NCBI GenBank assembly: GCA_964019055.1
Contig: OZ025212.1
Span: 820,157 to 884,156, forward strand
Direction: 5' to 3'
Length of the DNA stretch: 64,000 bases
From: Anthopleura xanthogrammica
Lineage: Eukaryota; Cnidaria; Anthozoa; Actiniaria; Actiniidae
The position numbers were made by a program, and so were the translations under genes. The notes under the pieces were generated by a model, which had not been told where the DNA came from, searched no databases, and saw only the letters and a list, made by a program, of their open reading frames with translations. Positions 13,101-24,550 of this stretch are shown here, one piece after another (the stretch's first letter is position 1; the number at the start of each line of letters is the position of its first letter).

Positions 13101-16017
13101 ATCTGCTGAACCGAGACACGTGCTGACAAGAGATTCAGTCCTTGAAATTTGTGGGATTTCTGAGCTACTTTCACGATAATAGTACAAGTCATTCTTCACT
13201 AACTTGTTGACGTATGTACTTGGCGATAATACCCTGGAGTATGAAGAAAATGAAAACAGAAGAAAGACAACCCTGCAGCTAGCCGATACTGAACATCTGG
13301 GTCGTGAAACAACGACAACAACTTGTATTTAAATATTCAACTGACCAATGATTCCTTCGCACAGTAAAATGTCTTTCTTTGTCTATACTCATGACAACAT
13401 TACCTGTCGAGATTGTTTCAAGCAATTTTGAAGTGAAACTTGCGCTCAAACGACTGCCGAAATGAGGGGTACGAGGGCTTCGCAAGGAGGGCGTTAACGA
13501 AAAGTAAAGATGTTCATCCCTGAAAGCGTGACGTAACACCCCTTGTTGATTATGCTTATCTTTCTCTACAAACAAGTTTCAGGTTTAATTTGTACACTAA
13601 TTGAAGCACGAATGCACTAATTTCTACACTGATTTCTGTCGAATATTAGACACAGAGGATTTACTAAAAACATTTCGACGTTTTAAATAGGAATCAAATG
13701 ATGTATCTTCTTGCTCAGTGTCGTCGTGAACATGTATGAAGACGAGAGATCTCTCAAGCAAGACTTGACTGAGGTATTCGTGTATCTACTGAGTGATAAT
13801 CGGCTATTTTGTTACGAGAAGGATTAGAATATTGATCTGATGTTGGTGTCATGTTGTTTTATCATGTTCGTGTGTCTATCATTAACACGACTAATCACTA
13901 CGAACATGTCTGCACACATGGCTCGCGTAAGCCTCTCACAAGTAACTACTTGCTTTAGATATTATGATAAGAACTTTCTGCAGGAGTCATGATTTATTAG
14001 AGCAATTGAAAAAGAAAGATTGATTGGAGACTCGAAATACTCGTACAGACATCAAATTTACCCACACTTTTTACACGCGCAAAAGCAGAAAAAGGAGTTG
14101 TCCTTTTTTTTGCCTTCTTTCTGCACTAAACTAAAAAAAGTTGGTCAGTTGCAGAGGTAAACTTTACACCCTCGAAGAAAAACAGGGGGCAAAAGGTCTC
14201 TAATCTCTAAACACAAGTGATCGTTATCACGCACTGCACGCGACTCCCTACCATCATAGTCCTTGACCTCCACTGCACTCACTACACACACAGTAAATAA
14301 CAGGCAAAGTTCATCATCATCGTTTATCATCTAAACGCCAGACATATAAAAAAGACCAATTATGTTCCACGCATATGTTTTTGTTGGTTTCCGACGAGCA
14401 AAAACAACGCAGGCTCAAGATAACCTTGACATATTGTCTAGCCAACTGAACTTTCATCAGTCCGATGTTAGCAGAACGATTTCAAAAACTTGCGCTTTAA
14501 GTGTTGGTGGAAAAGTGTCTAATGAACAATAAGACTTCAATTGGAGTCAACCAATTGACATATATCAATCATATTATTCTCGGAATTCATATTTCAAAAG
14601 AATTTTTGTTAGGACCACTTCCTGAGATCTGTCTGCAGAAAGAGGTTGAATGTGACAAGATTTCCTGAAAACTCCCCACCGAACAAACAGTGGTCAGTTG
14701 GGTACTATTATAAAGCAGTTAAGATAAGGACCGCAAGTATCGTAAGGAATGATCCAACCCAAGAGAGAGGATATCCGTTCAATCTCAGCACCTCAAATAC
14801 TTGGACGTATCTAAATAGAAACATGGACATACCTGCGCTGTCAGAAAATAAATCCCTAAAGTTATAAAGTGACCCCCTAAGTTTCCTAGCCCTTCCTCTC
14901 AATGCTACGAACATATTTTTCTGTGCGCAACAAGAAAGAAGAAAATGAATTTTTTTAAAGAAAACACACTCGATCATTCGAAGATGACACTTGAAGGTCA
15001 CTGCACAAGAGAGACGGAACGAAGTGTTCATCCCTTATCTCACCGCTATGTCCTTCACAAACTACTGTGTATTACAGAAAAAGAAAATAAACAAAAGCAC
15101 CAGAGTTTGCGTACTAATTTTACTCTACTTTGTTCTAAATAGCGTGCCCCACAGACTAAGTCGGGCCATGGCGTGTCTGGATTTAATGCTTTGCGTCAAT
15201 GAAAGTTTTATTAATTTATTAAATATTAGTAAAGTCATGTCGGAATGGGAGTCATGATGACCTCGTGTAGCAATCAATGAGTCTAGTGTTCACAGTTATT
15301 AGCTCAGTCACAGGGAAAGTTGCCAGAAATCCCGCAGTTCACTGGCAGTGGAATAATGCATTACGAATAGTTGTTTACTCAGAGATGTTCGTAGTACAAT
15401 GTCTACAATAGAAGTTAATGGCTTACCTGTGAGATGGACTGCTGCAGAAACAACCCAAACAGACATACGATTACAAGTGATCTGTTAGAAAGCGATTAAA
15501 ACAAATTAGTTACGATTCAACTGGAAAACTCACAAAACTGTAATACATGATATATCTCAATAAGAATCACTAGCGTTCATGTTGACCCTGTTCAAGTGAT
15601 CCCTGAGATTTTTACAATGATCAGCCAAACAAATCAATAACATTCACTTCTGCTCCATCTTGAGGTACTTTAACCATACCTTTTGTTATACCAGTGTTTG
15701 GGATTCACACGCATAGAATCCAAAATTTCTATCAGAATTAATTGTTTGAGACATGATTGGAGTTTAACAGAAAAAGACAGACAAAGAGCTGGTTTTTGTT
15801 AAGCAAATAAGCGATAATAAAAAAAGATAACAAGCGATGTGCTTGCGACACATATGCAAAGGCACCGTCAAAATGCACGACTACATCAAACTCTGACAAG
15901 AATTTATAAGTATTTTTAAGTCGCGATAAAATCTTGAACTAAAGAAAGAGTTGACTGATAGACTAACAACCCAGGATCTATCAAAATAGGCCAGGAACTA
16001 AAAACTTACTGTGCCAT
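4119..16017 (-). CDS. ADAMTS-like / papilin-like secreted matrix protein (complete, 20 exons)
   Basis: Exons: 16010-16017, 15427-15481, 12180-12271, 12044-12098, 11560-11662, 11273-11403, 9425-9542, 9266-9346, 8932-9095, 8724-8865, 8505-8631, 7905-8109, 7149-7343, 6897-7076, 6608-6787, 6328-6472, 5838-6239, 5068-5307, 4656-4931, 4119-4258. All phases agree and the total is 3039 nt (1012 aa). Domain order: signal peptide 1-21 (MAQSLVIVCLFGLFL); TSR1 about 26-70 (WGDWSSCSRSCG); ADAMTS Cys-rich region about 71-187 (CALNCMPKGEYFYYRWAA); ADAM spacer about 188-300; six more TSRs about 300-660 (CSTTCG, CSVSCG, CYPKCG, CTASCG, CSKSCG); a Thr/Arg/Glu-rich linker about 661-780 with repeated TTERPTTERR; two Ig domains about 781-966, each with its Cys pair and Trp; and a C-terminal PLAC module with six Cys. 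There is no pro- or metalloprotease domain, so it is a non-catalytic ADAMTSL-type extracellular-matrix protein. It lacks the Kunitz domains of papilin, so the orthologue is uncertain. Confidence 0.93.
5354..5775. repeat. 32-bp minisatellite in an ADAMTS-like intron
   Basis: About 13 nearly identical head-to-tail units of 32 bp (ggtatactaacctatatctc...) fill most of the intron between the Thr-rich exon and the first Ig exon. Variation is mainly tactaacc versus tactagcc. The repeat is noncoding. Confidence 0.95.
7475..7885. repeat. 78-bp minisatellite in an ADAMTS-like intron
   Basis: About five copies of a 78-bp unit (atggaccataataggagtac...) lie in the intron between exons 12 and 13. Because 78 is a multiple of 3, long spurious open frames run through it on both strands. 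The flanking splice sites and phase show that it is intronic. Confidence 0.95.
8160..8400. repeat. Possible degenerate interspersed repeat in an intron
   Basis: This is the bulk of the intron between TSR exons 10 and 11 of the ADAMTS-like gene. It has a GC content and wording (ggttagacgccgcgg, tggccggacccacgctcagg, tggttgggtcctgtcccttt) unlike the surrounding AT-rich intron, which suggests an inserted element. No clear tRNA boxes or terminal repeats were seen, so the class is unknown. Confidence 0.3.
9543..11272. other. Intron 6 of the ADAMTS-like gene, no feature seen
   Basis: This 1.7-kb intron lies between the Cys-rich and spacer exons. It is AT-rich, with no long ORF, no tandem repeat and no recognisable RNA gene. 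Confidence 0.5.
11734..11996. promoter_or_regulatory. Cluster of eight perfect CRE (TGACGTCA) palindromes
   Basis: Within 263 bp of intron 4 the perfect CREB/ATF site TGACGTCA occurs at 11734, 11767, 11812, 11856, 11877, 11922, 11943 and 11989, with a near match (TGACGTTA) near 12034. The sites sit in a degenerate tandem repeat containing ATATGACGTCACTTATATG and ATGTTGCAT. The repeat explains the multiplicity, but the palindrome core is kept while the flanks vary. A role as an intronic cAMP-response enhancer is inference. Confidence 0.6.
12272..15426. other. Intron 2 of the ADAMTS-like gene
   Basis: This 3.1-kb intron separates the signal-peptide exon from the first TSR exon. Several short ORFs (for example 13279-13575 on minus and 14646-14867 on plus) have no recognisable domain and no conserved splice context. 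No RNA gene or tandem repeat was seen. Confidence 0.5.
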
Positions 16018-16149
16018 GAAGGAACCGATTCGCGGTTTGACAGTTTTGAAGCTCTTGCTGGTCCGGAAGGTTAGTACTGAATCTCGTCTTCCTCGCTGAT
16101 GGCTGTGCTGCTCCTACTGACTACCAGGCAAGCTTGTATTGCGTTTGCT

Positions 16150-16192
16150 CGTCAGAGAAAGAATCTCTCGCATGTGACTCAATATATACTAT
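16150..16192 (-). promoter_or_regulatory. Candidate TATA promoter of the ADAMTS-like gene
   Basis: On the minus strand a TATA-like AGTATATATT lies at 16190-16181, about 165 bp upstream of the start ATG at 16017. A transcription start about 25-30 bp downstream (near 16155) would give a 5' UTR of about 140 nt ending in the 8-nt coding part of exon 1 (ATGGCACA then GTAAGT). Confidence 0.45.
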
Positions 16193-16199
16193 CGTAAGA

Positions 16200-18001
16200 A
16201 GGGTTCAGTGACAAGTCAAACACTGGTGAAGTGTTGAAAGACGTGCCTTTCCGGTTGTCACTATCATGCCTTCTGCAATAGCGCGCCAACTTAATAGAAT
16301 GTCTGCATCAAAGGCGGGTACTTTGAAATATTGCTTCACAAGGTTAGTCGACATAGATAAACATAATACCAGAAAACCGCAGATGGCGTAAAAACATTGT
16401 AAAAAATGTTTTGGGAACGACACATTAAAAAAAAGTGAAGTTCGATTTCCGTAAACACAGAAATGTGAGGAACGAGAGGTTTTCTTTCATATCATGCTGG
16501 TTTAGAATTTCGTTCATGTTATCTCTGTCACAAAGTGTGAACAGTTTGCTGCTTAACACTCCGTAACTTCAAAAAGACTTTTGTTGTTAACAAATCAGAT
16601 GTATTAGAAATATACCGGAACTTAGAAACAAAATAAAATGATAAGGGTCAGCAAGTATAACAGTGCCTTCATGCTTCACAGATAGTGAGGTTGGTGAAAT
16701 CAGTTGACGAGAAAAAGGTGTAACATAGAGAGTACCTGGCCGGTTATTTTATAACTGCGTAACAAACCTTTATGGTGGAAGAGATTTTTCTGTAAGAAAA
16801 GAAAAGTGACTGAACAAGAAGATGAAAGAAAGAAAGAAAAGAAAAGAAACAGAAAGAATTTAAAGAACTAGCAAAGTATCGTAGAATATAAAAAGAATGA
16901 ATTGCGCAAGACTATATGTGTTGGTTGAAAAAGGGCCAAAAAGAGGAATGATTTCGCAATAGTTATGGATCCATCAATGGTTCATTTCATCCCAGCAGTA
17001 TATCCGTAATATCATGTAGCTAAACCCGCCACAAGACTTGCCTAAATGAAAGAAGACGAGAGTGGCACAGTTTCAGTCTTTACTCCCCGGCTCAAGACGA
17101 ATCAACCAAAACACCCGAAAACTCTGGGCGGAAGATACGAAAAGAGGATTGGCAAAATAAAACTGATATTTCTATCAGCTGAGAATGTTAAAATAAAGAT
17201 TTCTAGGGCACTCCTGGTTTAACTACACCCGATGGCTAGTGACCTTTGATCTGGTCAGATTCTCTGGTTAAGTGTTCTATTACGTATAGCGAAATATTAA
17301 GAATAATCCAAATACTGTTGCATTTAAATCATATTTCAAATATTTCGTGGTTGACGTGAGTTGCTGTTTCGATGCTGGGCAGGGCACGTTCACTCGGCAC
17401 AGTTGGGCGGTCAGTGCTATCGAAAGAATTCGACAGTCTGCAACATCGATCATGGGGAGGATCAAAAGTGTGGAGTCCGGCAGTCGTGACATCATTCGAG
17501 GTTAACAAGCAATAATTTCACCGAGAAATGCGCGATATTAATACTCCTATACGAGGAAAGAACTTTGTTAAGCCTTTTACTATTGAGCCAAACACAGTAA
17601 GAACTTTACCGTCTTGGAGGGTGGGTGGGGTGGGGTGGGATGGTCGTGATTTTTCTGATGACCAAATCTTACATTTTTCTAACGAATTTTCGATTAAATT
17701 TACCGGCATTATATAAAAACAACGATAACTTCTCTCTTAAAAGTTGAAGGAAACTGTGTGTCGCGGTCTTGGCATTGGCACGGCGTGTCAATTCGTAAGG
17801 GGACAAAGGGACACGGGGGAAGGGGGGGGGAGGGTTAGTATGTATCCATAGTGACAGTATAGTGGAATGGGTACTAACGCATGCGTATTGCAACCACAAT
17901 AATACAGGCGCCATGTTCAATTTGTTGCTAAAGAAGAAATCGTAAATAAGCTGACAAAAATATATTAATTTATTGATACTAGACTTAGAATATCGAGAAT
18001 T
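16200..18001. other. Divergent intergenic region between the ADAMTS-like gene and SPRTN
   Basis: No gene was recognised in these 1.8 kb. A purine-rich run lies at 16800-16860. An unusually GC-balanced segment at about 17340-17500 is open in more than one frame but matches nothing known. A poly-G/A patch lies at 17810-17835. The last 150 bp before 18002 should contain the SPRTN promoter and 5' UTR; a GGCGCCATGTT motif at about 17907 may be a promoter element. Confidence 0.4.
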
Positions 18002-21000
18002 ATGAGTGACGATGATGATTTGGCATTTGCCATGTTTCTACAAGAACAGTTTGATAACGAAGATGGTGATTTAGACCGAAGAGAGAAGACGAAGTTGCCT
18101 ACATCACTAGTGGACGATGCTTGGGAAATGATTGATCCTGTACCTGATATTAGACAACTATTCCTACAGTTTAATGATGAGTATTTTGATGGTCTTCTTG
18201 GTGGAGTCGAAGTACGATGGAGTCCTAGAATGACTTTGTAAGTTCAACTCTTACGTTTCTTGTTGTCTTTTCCAAATATTACCCAACTCTGCACCCCTAC
18301 CCCACGTCACCAAAGGTTCGCATTTTGGTACTCAAGGTTTCAACATTTACAACCCTGCAGTCGGTTAAAGTGAAAGATACTTTTAAATTTTCAACACTAT
18401 TTAATGGGTTTTCTTTCGGTTCAGCACTTGTCTTGGTCACATTTTTGCCTGGACTTGGTCCACTTTGGCCCCTGTTGCACCCCCCACAAAAAGACTGTAC
18501 AGGCCTGGAAGTGTCCAATATCCTGTCACTCAAATGAAACTGAAAAGTTGGAAAACACAAGCCATCCAGTCACAGTTTTGCTTTTCTGGTTTACACTCAT
18601 GATATAGCCCAAGTTGTTCTGGGTTTTTGGCTTCTGTCAAATAAAAAATACTAACTCAAACTTTTGGAAATCTGGTTGATGGAAGCCAAAAACCATGACA
18701 TTGAAAATGTTTATAATTAGCAGTTATTCGCCGAAGGCGAAGTGATTATCGATGAATATTTACCGAGCGGCGAGTCTTCGAGCTGCGAGGTAAATATTCA
18801 TCGATAACCACTGAGCTTGAGGTGAATAATTGTTTTAGTATAAATAAAAAGGTGATTATTTCAAAAAAGAAAGAAGGAAACAACATTGAAAGTGAAAATA
18901 TTTTATTTTTTAAAAGCGCGACGGTCACGCTGACAGCCATTTTGTCCGAAAAGGTGATTATCGGCTGATAATCCGAGATAGAAAACCAATCAGAGCGCGC
19001 GATTTTGTATAATCACCTTTGTATTTATACTAAATGAAAATTATTCAGGAGTCAGCATGCTTATATAATATATATTTATTTCAAAAGAATTACTAAAATG
19101 AAAAAATGAAAAGAAAACAAAAAACGAGCTGCTACTTGTAACTAGTATTTAGTAATTGTTTTTCTTTATTTTGTTATGAAGATGTGCTGGGCTGTGTTGC
19201 TATGAAGGAAGAGGTGGTTTGTGTTCTATTAGACTCAGTGAACCATTACTGAAGCTAAGACCAAGAAAAGATCTTATACAGACACTCTTGGTAAGACAAC
19301 ATAGCATAACAACATTTTATGAGGAAAATGTGTGCACCTTGCATGACAGTTTTTAATTTAAAATTTTAATTAAATACAAAAGAGAATACCTAAATTTTTG
19401 ATGAATAATGCTAAAGTTACAGGTGGTCGAATTCAGCTTTTTTTTTACAAGAAAATGTATGTTAGGACTGTTATAGTGGATGAAATTGATGCCTTCTTAG
19501 AAATATGTCCCCTTTAAACAGGCCCATGATGCAGTGCAATTCCAAATCAACACAGTTTTTATCGTAAACCTCAGAATGGCTTATCATCTTAGAAGAGGTC
19601 TATCAAGTCAATTCTTTACACCTATAGTGTTGGACAAAAGTAGTTGTTACAAAACCGTAGTTTAAAAACAACTTATTATACTTTGAAAGTCTTCCCCCTA
19701 CCCCTATCCAATGTTCCATCTAAGGGCTACGAGACCAACGAGGTACCAGAACAACATTTTTCAGGGGGAGGGGGGCTGAAGGAATCCAAGGGCATTAAAA
19801 GTCTGTTATGAAAAGAGCAATGTAAAAACGAGATTGTAGTTGGACTTAAATAACTTTCTAGTTAAACACATTTTATTATTTCAGCATGAGATGATTCATG
19901 CCTTGCTGTTTGTAACTCAAAATAACAAGGTAAGTCGAGAATAACATGTCAATCCTGGAGAACGGTGCTGTTTGCTGAATATTCAGTGAATCTCTTGTTC
20001 TAATCACAGGATCATGACGGCCATGGCCCAGAGTTCCACAAACACATGTACAGGATCAATAAGCAATCAGGAACCAATATAACAGTAAGAATAACAAAAA
20101 ATCTTCTGAATTTTATAGAACTTTGAAACAACTGTTAGGCTGGTCTAAGTCAGAACACAGCTCACTAACAGATGAAACCCTGAAACAACTGTTACATGGG
20201 CTGATTTAATTATGTCAGGGTACAGCTATCTCAACAACCCTGAAATAACCTCTAGGGGGGACTTAAATTCAAGAATCAGGGACTTCTTTTTTTGAATTTC
20301 ACGAATCGCGGTCCAAAAATAGGCCGAATCATGTGTCACGCGTAACTCCTTTGCCACCCTGTGCTGGGTCCAGAAATCAAATCTGATACCCTAGAGATGA
20401 GCAGCAAGATTAGTGCACTACTGTCGCAACACTCTTGCTTCTTGAACAATGATTACTATGCTGATAATAGTTCTTTGCTTGCTAAGTATAAGAGGTTGGT
20501 TGTTTGGTTTGATACCTAGGAGTATCCTCTCTCATAACTCACCTAATACAGGGAGACAGGACAAGTCTGCTGATAGATTCATCAGTTTTATATCAATACA
20601 CTTTCTATTCTTAAATTTTAGGTTTATCACAACTTTCATGATGAGGTATGCAAATAATTTATGTGAATAATTTATAATGAGTATAAATCTCATGAGTCTC
20701 ATGAGTCAGACTCAAATGCTTGATCTGTATTATATATTACTAACTATGCTGAATCTAGACATCATTTGGTAAGCAAGGCTGCGGTTCTATGTTCCCCTAC
20801 CTCTTCCCACACACAAAAAAATTTACCCAATACACTCGTTTTCACCCCCTCGATCCAGGCCGTCCGTTTGTGTCTGCCATGTTCGGAATCGGTGTATGCT
20901 CTTTGGCGTTCAGGCAAGGTATTAAATGATCTTTTTAAAAATAAAATAGTGCACCAATGATGATATATTTCCTTTTATTCTCTAGGTTAATTCATACCGA

Positions 21001-21876
21001 CTTCACTGGTGGAAGTGTAATGGACCCTGTAAGAAATGGTCACCTTTTTATGGGGTGGTAAAAAGGTCAATGAATCGAGCCCCTGCGCCAAGAGATACTT
21101 GGTGGGATGATCATCAAAGGAAATGTGGGGGGCAATTCACTAAGATAAAGGAACCTGAGAACTATGGCAAGAAAAAAAACAATAATAAAACTAAGAAGTC
21201 TGAGGCTGGACCTTCAAAAGAGAAAGACAAGATATTAGGGTCAGGAACACCAAGTTTACCAACATTTTTTGACAAGATGAAAAAGCAAAAGGCCACAAGC
21301 AGCAATGTAGCACGCCGAGAAGAAACTGATTTGAAAGAGAGTAGTAAACTAGATGATGATAATTTCGAGGAATATGCTGAAAATCCTGCAAAGAAGCAAA
21401 AAACAGAAGGCATTTTACCATTCAGTGGCGCTGGTCGTGTCTTAGGAGGTTCAAAGTCTGAGAAAAGAAGTAAACTTGAAAGAAAACAAGACTCAGTTTC
21501 ATTAAGTGGGAAAAACTCTCCAGAACACAGTCATTGTGAGAAAGAAAAGTCATATTCCAGTTCACAAGAGACTTCAAGTGCTAAAGGGAAAATCAGTATT
21601 AAAACCAAAAATCGAAAGAAACCATTAGACATGACTGATAAACAAGAATTAACAATCATTGATGCTTTTAAAAGAAGCGACAAATCATTATGCAGTAGTA
21701 CAAAAGAGGTTCCAGTAGGTTCAAAAGGCAAACCTATTAGTTTGTGCGAGGAAGATTCAACAAGCATAGTACCATCATCATCGTCGTCATGTGATGTTGC
21801 TTGTCCTGTATGTCTATTAGCTATGCCAATAACAAACATTAATTCACACTTAGATAACTGCTTGAAACCCATGTGA
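18002..21876 (+). CDS. SPRTN: SPRTN (Spartan/DVC1) DNA-protein crosslink protease
   Basis: Exons 18002-18237, 19182-19290, 19885-19929, 20010-20084, 20622-20645 and 20986-21876 give 459 aa (human about 489). SprT metalloprotease domain: WSPRMTLCAGLCCYEGRGG, then the zinc site HEMIH (His116, Glu117, His120) with the third ligand in DGHGPEF (His135), then WWKCNGPC. The C-terminal half has a p97-binding SHP box (FSGAGRVLGG, about 309-318), a PIP-like ELTIIDAF (about 384-391) with Glu in place of the usual Gln, and a UBZ4 zinc finger (CPVC...HLDNC, about 436-455). In other animals SPRTN degrades proteins crosslinked to DNA during replication and is recruited by PCNA, ubiquitin and p97. All of these modules are visible here. 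The 24-nt microexon 5 is supported by phase and by the family sequence (VYHNFHDE). A foldback element sits in intron 1. Confidence 0.95.
18718..19036. mobile_element. Composite foldback (MITE-like) element in SPRTN intron 1
   Basis: Arms at 18720-18770 and 18782-18831 are inverted copies (gattatcgatgaatatttac against its complement) around a short GC-rich loop. A second inverted pair, gtataaataaaaaggtgatta (about 18838) and taatcacctttgtatttata (about 19012), encloses the rest. No transposase is present, so it would be non-autonomous. Confidence 0.65.
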
Positions 21877-22224
21877 TTTATTATAGAATTTTATTATAGA
21901 ATTATTCAAATATTCTTAAGTCTATCTTATTATTAAAAAGTTGAGTTTTTACATATTTCTATTCTATTTTACATATTTCTATTCTACTGTTCATCATTAG
22001 TCTCCTAAGCAGCTGTTTTTAGTTTTCCTTCCATTCCCCCATGGTCCATTACTCTGCTAAGGAGACTAGTTCATCTTATTCCACTGAAATATGACTTACA
22101 TGTTTCTTTCTAAACCTAGAATTCTATATCAAATATTTACCAACTATAACTATAATAATAACTAATGAAGTCATGTTATTACTTATAATAATATTTAACT
22201 AAAATGTGGTTTCACAGAAAACTT
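21877..22224. other. Spacer between SPRTN and the GRHPR duplicate
   Basis: AT-rich sequence between two convergent 3' ends. From about 21950 it resembles 24890-25015 (shared ttccactgaaa, acatgtttctttctaaacct, accaactataactataat), so the downstream edge of a segmental duplication lies here. Confidence 0.5.
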
Positions 22225-22967
22225 CTAATATTCATGCAAGAGAGGCTCGCCATAGACTCCAGCAACTAAGTTGTCCATTCCTAGCTTTACCGACTTTTTC
22301 CTTGTTGCCTTGGCACCTGTGCCAATGTGAGGGGTAATGATTACATTTGGTAGAGTTAATAATGGATGATCTCTTGGTAGAGGTTCAGGCCATGTTACAT
22401 CTACTGCTGCGCCTCGTATTTGTCCAGTCTGTAATGCTTTGACCAAGTCATCCTGATTAACCACGTCTCCCCTGGCAATGTTGATTATGGTTGCCGATGG
22501 TTTCATGATTGACATCTCTGGTGCTGAGATCAAATATTTGGTTTGCAGTGACAAAGGAACACAGACAACCAGAAAGTCGGCTTGCTTAACAAGATCATGG
22601 AGTTGATTGCAATACTGAGCACCTGGAATATTATAATCAATTATTTTTATTCTTAGTTTATAGAATAGAATAGATTTATTGATCACTTTGTAAATTCGTG
22701 CGAATTTAAAAAACGTGATGTTACAACATATTATAAGAGATAATATTTAAGGATAAGTTGAAGGGTAAAAACTACTATATATAAGTCGTAAATATAAGAC
22801 ATGAGTCTAGTTAGGGGGAAACCATATAATTAGGTAAGTAGAGTACTTGCACTAAATCAGTGAACCATATAATCAACCAAATAGAACTCGATAGCTAAAA
22901 AGCCAATGTTTTCTATTGCTTTATATACCTTTTTACCTTCTGTGTTTGCCATTTTAGACCATGCGTT

Positions 22968-23020
22968 ACCAACCATGCATTACTAACCATGCGTTACCAA
23001 CCATGCGTTACCAACTGATT
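22968..23020. repeat. 14-bp tandem repeat
   Basis: About four copies of accatgcgttacca lie just upstream of a SINE-like element, in the intron of the GRHPR duplicate. Confidence 0.8.
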
Positions 23021-23026
23021 ATAGGA

Positions 23027-23340
23027 TGGCATGGCTGGTGTAGTGGTTTACCGCTCACCTCTCACCGCTATGGTCCAAGTTCGAGCCCCGGCTCGGGTCA
23101 GATCATGTGTGAGTTGAGTTTGTTTGATGTGTTGTTCTCTCCCTTGCCATGAGGGTTTTCTCCCGGTTCTCCGGTTTCCTCCCTCCATAAAAATCAACAT
23201 ATGAGTTGAATTGTATGCATAGAATGTATAATGTAGTGGTAGTGTGTGTGAGCGACAGTGGGCCAAATTGGAAACCAGTATCATTAAGGTACTGAATTTG
23301 AATCCCACTATAAAAAAAGTATATATTTTTTATTTTTATA
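23027..23340 (+). mobile_element. tRNA-derived SINE-like element, copy 1
   Basis: The tRNA-like head has an A-box-like TGGTGTAGTGGTTT and a B-box-like AGTTCGAGCCCCGGC. A body follows containing gggttttctcccggttctcc, ctccctccataaaaatcaa and an A/T-rich tail. The body is shared with the elements at 40245 and 57640. Confidence 0.7.
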
Positions 23341-24115
23341 AAAGAACATTCCTCAAGGTCATGTGGTCTGAAATGGGCAATTTGCATACAAAGGTAAAGA
23401 GGTCTATCAGTGCTATTTAGTACTAAATTAGACTTTGTTTCACAGGTTTACTGCAAGCAGACTTAAGTGCTGTGTTCTCTCTAGTAACCCAGCAGATGAA
23501 CTTTGATTTAATAAGAACCTACAACTAGAAACAACTACTGCTATTTCAAAAAAGGTTGGTGAAAGTTTTGTTGCTTGTTGCATGCTATATGTTGCATACC
23601 ATTCAACCTGAAATGCAGTATGGGTGAAATGAATTCATGCAAGGAAAGGTCATAACAATATAGAATTTTCCCATATTAGCATATTTTTTTGTGTGCTGAA
23701 ATTTTACAAAGGAATACGATACATTTCAAGCTTGCAATTATGCTGCAAGCAACAAGACATGCAACAAAACCTTCAAACTATACCTGTTTCTTTCTCCAAA
23801 TTATATTTTCTTGTTCGTGTGTGATAAATTGTATATTCATATTGAACCCTTTAGCTCGTTTAGCCACTGCAGATCCAGTGTTGCCAAAGCCAACAATACC
23901 AATGGTAGAACCACTGACTTCAACTCCAAACCAAAAATAATCAACCTAAATGTATGTACACAAAATTGATGTCATAATATAAAGTAATGAAGAAGAATAT
24001 AGTGATTTATTTGTTTCTTACCTGAGTATCAGGCTTCATGGGGAAGAGGAGGGGGAACTCCCGAGTCCCCTCCTCTCCCCCTGCCCCCCAGCACTGCCCC
24101 ATAAGGGCCTGATAC

Positions 24116-24550
24116 TTGCCTATGATTATCTGTCCTTTAAGCTGTGATTACCTGTCCTTAGCTATGATTACCTGTCCTTGCCTATGATTACCTGTCCTTA
24201 GCTGTGATTACCTGTCCTTAGCTATGATTACCTGTCCTTGCCTATGATTATCTGTCCTTGCCTATGATTATCTGTCCTTGCCTATGATTATCTGTCCTTG
24301 CCTATGATTATCTGTCCTTGCCTATGATTATCTGTCCTTGCCTATGATTATCTGTCCTTGCCTATGATTATCTGTCCTTAGCTATGATTACCTGTCCTTG
24401 CCTATGATTATCTGTCCTTAGCTATGATTACCGTCCTTAGCTGTGATTATCTGTCCTTAGCTATGATTACCTGTCCTTAGCTATGATTACCTGTCCTTGT
24501 CTATGATTATCTGTCCTTTAAGCTATGATTGCTTGTCCTTAGCTGTGATT
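24116..24550. repeat. 20-bp minisatellite
   Basis: About 21 units of ttgcctatgattatctgtcc, with ttagctatgattacctgtcc variants. It lies at the junction between the two copies of the GRHPR segmental duplication. Confidence 0.95.

Larger units (their letters stand above)
22225..23945 (-). pseudogene. Partial GRHPR-like duplicate with exon 1 missing and exon 2 frameshifted
   Basis: Exon 2 (23784-23945) and exon 3 (22225-22622) copy those of the intact gene at 25671-28223. No exon 1 is found between 23946 and the intact gene's exon 3. Exon 2 has the NAD motif GIVGFGNTGSAVAKR but is 162 nt rather than 160: two extra A's (aatataCAAttt against aatataCttt) shift the frame, so it ends in phase 0 while exon 3 needs phase 1, and translation then stops soon after. 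Exon 3 itself is open and keeps the family active-site segments ([25 protein letters not shown]). It is therefore likely a recent pseudogene. If the insertion were an assembly error, it could instead be an alternative 3' exon pair for the intact gene's exon 1. Confidence 0.75.

Noticed and set aside
23027..23115. Functional tRNA gene
   Set aside because: A- and B-box-like text is present, but the cloverleaf arms do not pair convincingly and the same body follows in other copies, so a SINE is more likely.
24116..24550. CRISPR-like array (20-bp units)
   Set aside because: Units are contiguous with no unique spacers. This is a minisatellite in a eukaryotic genome.
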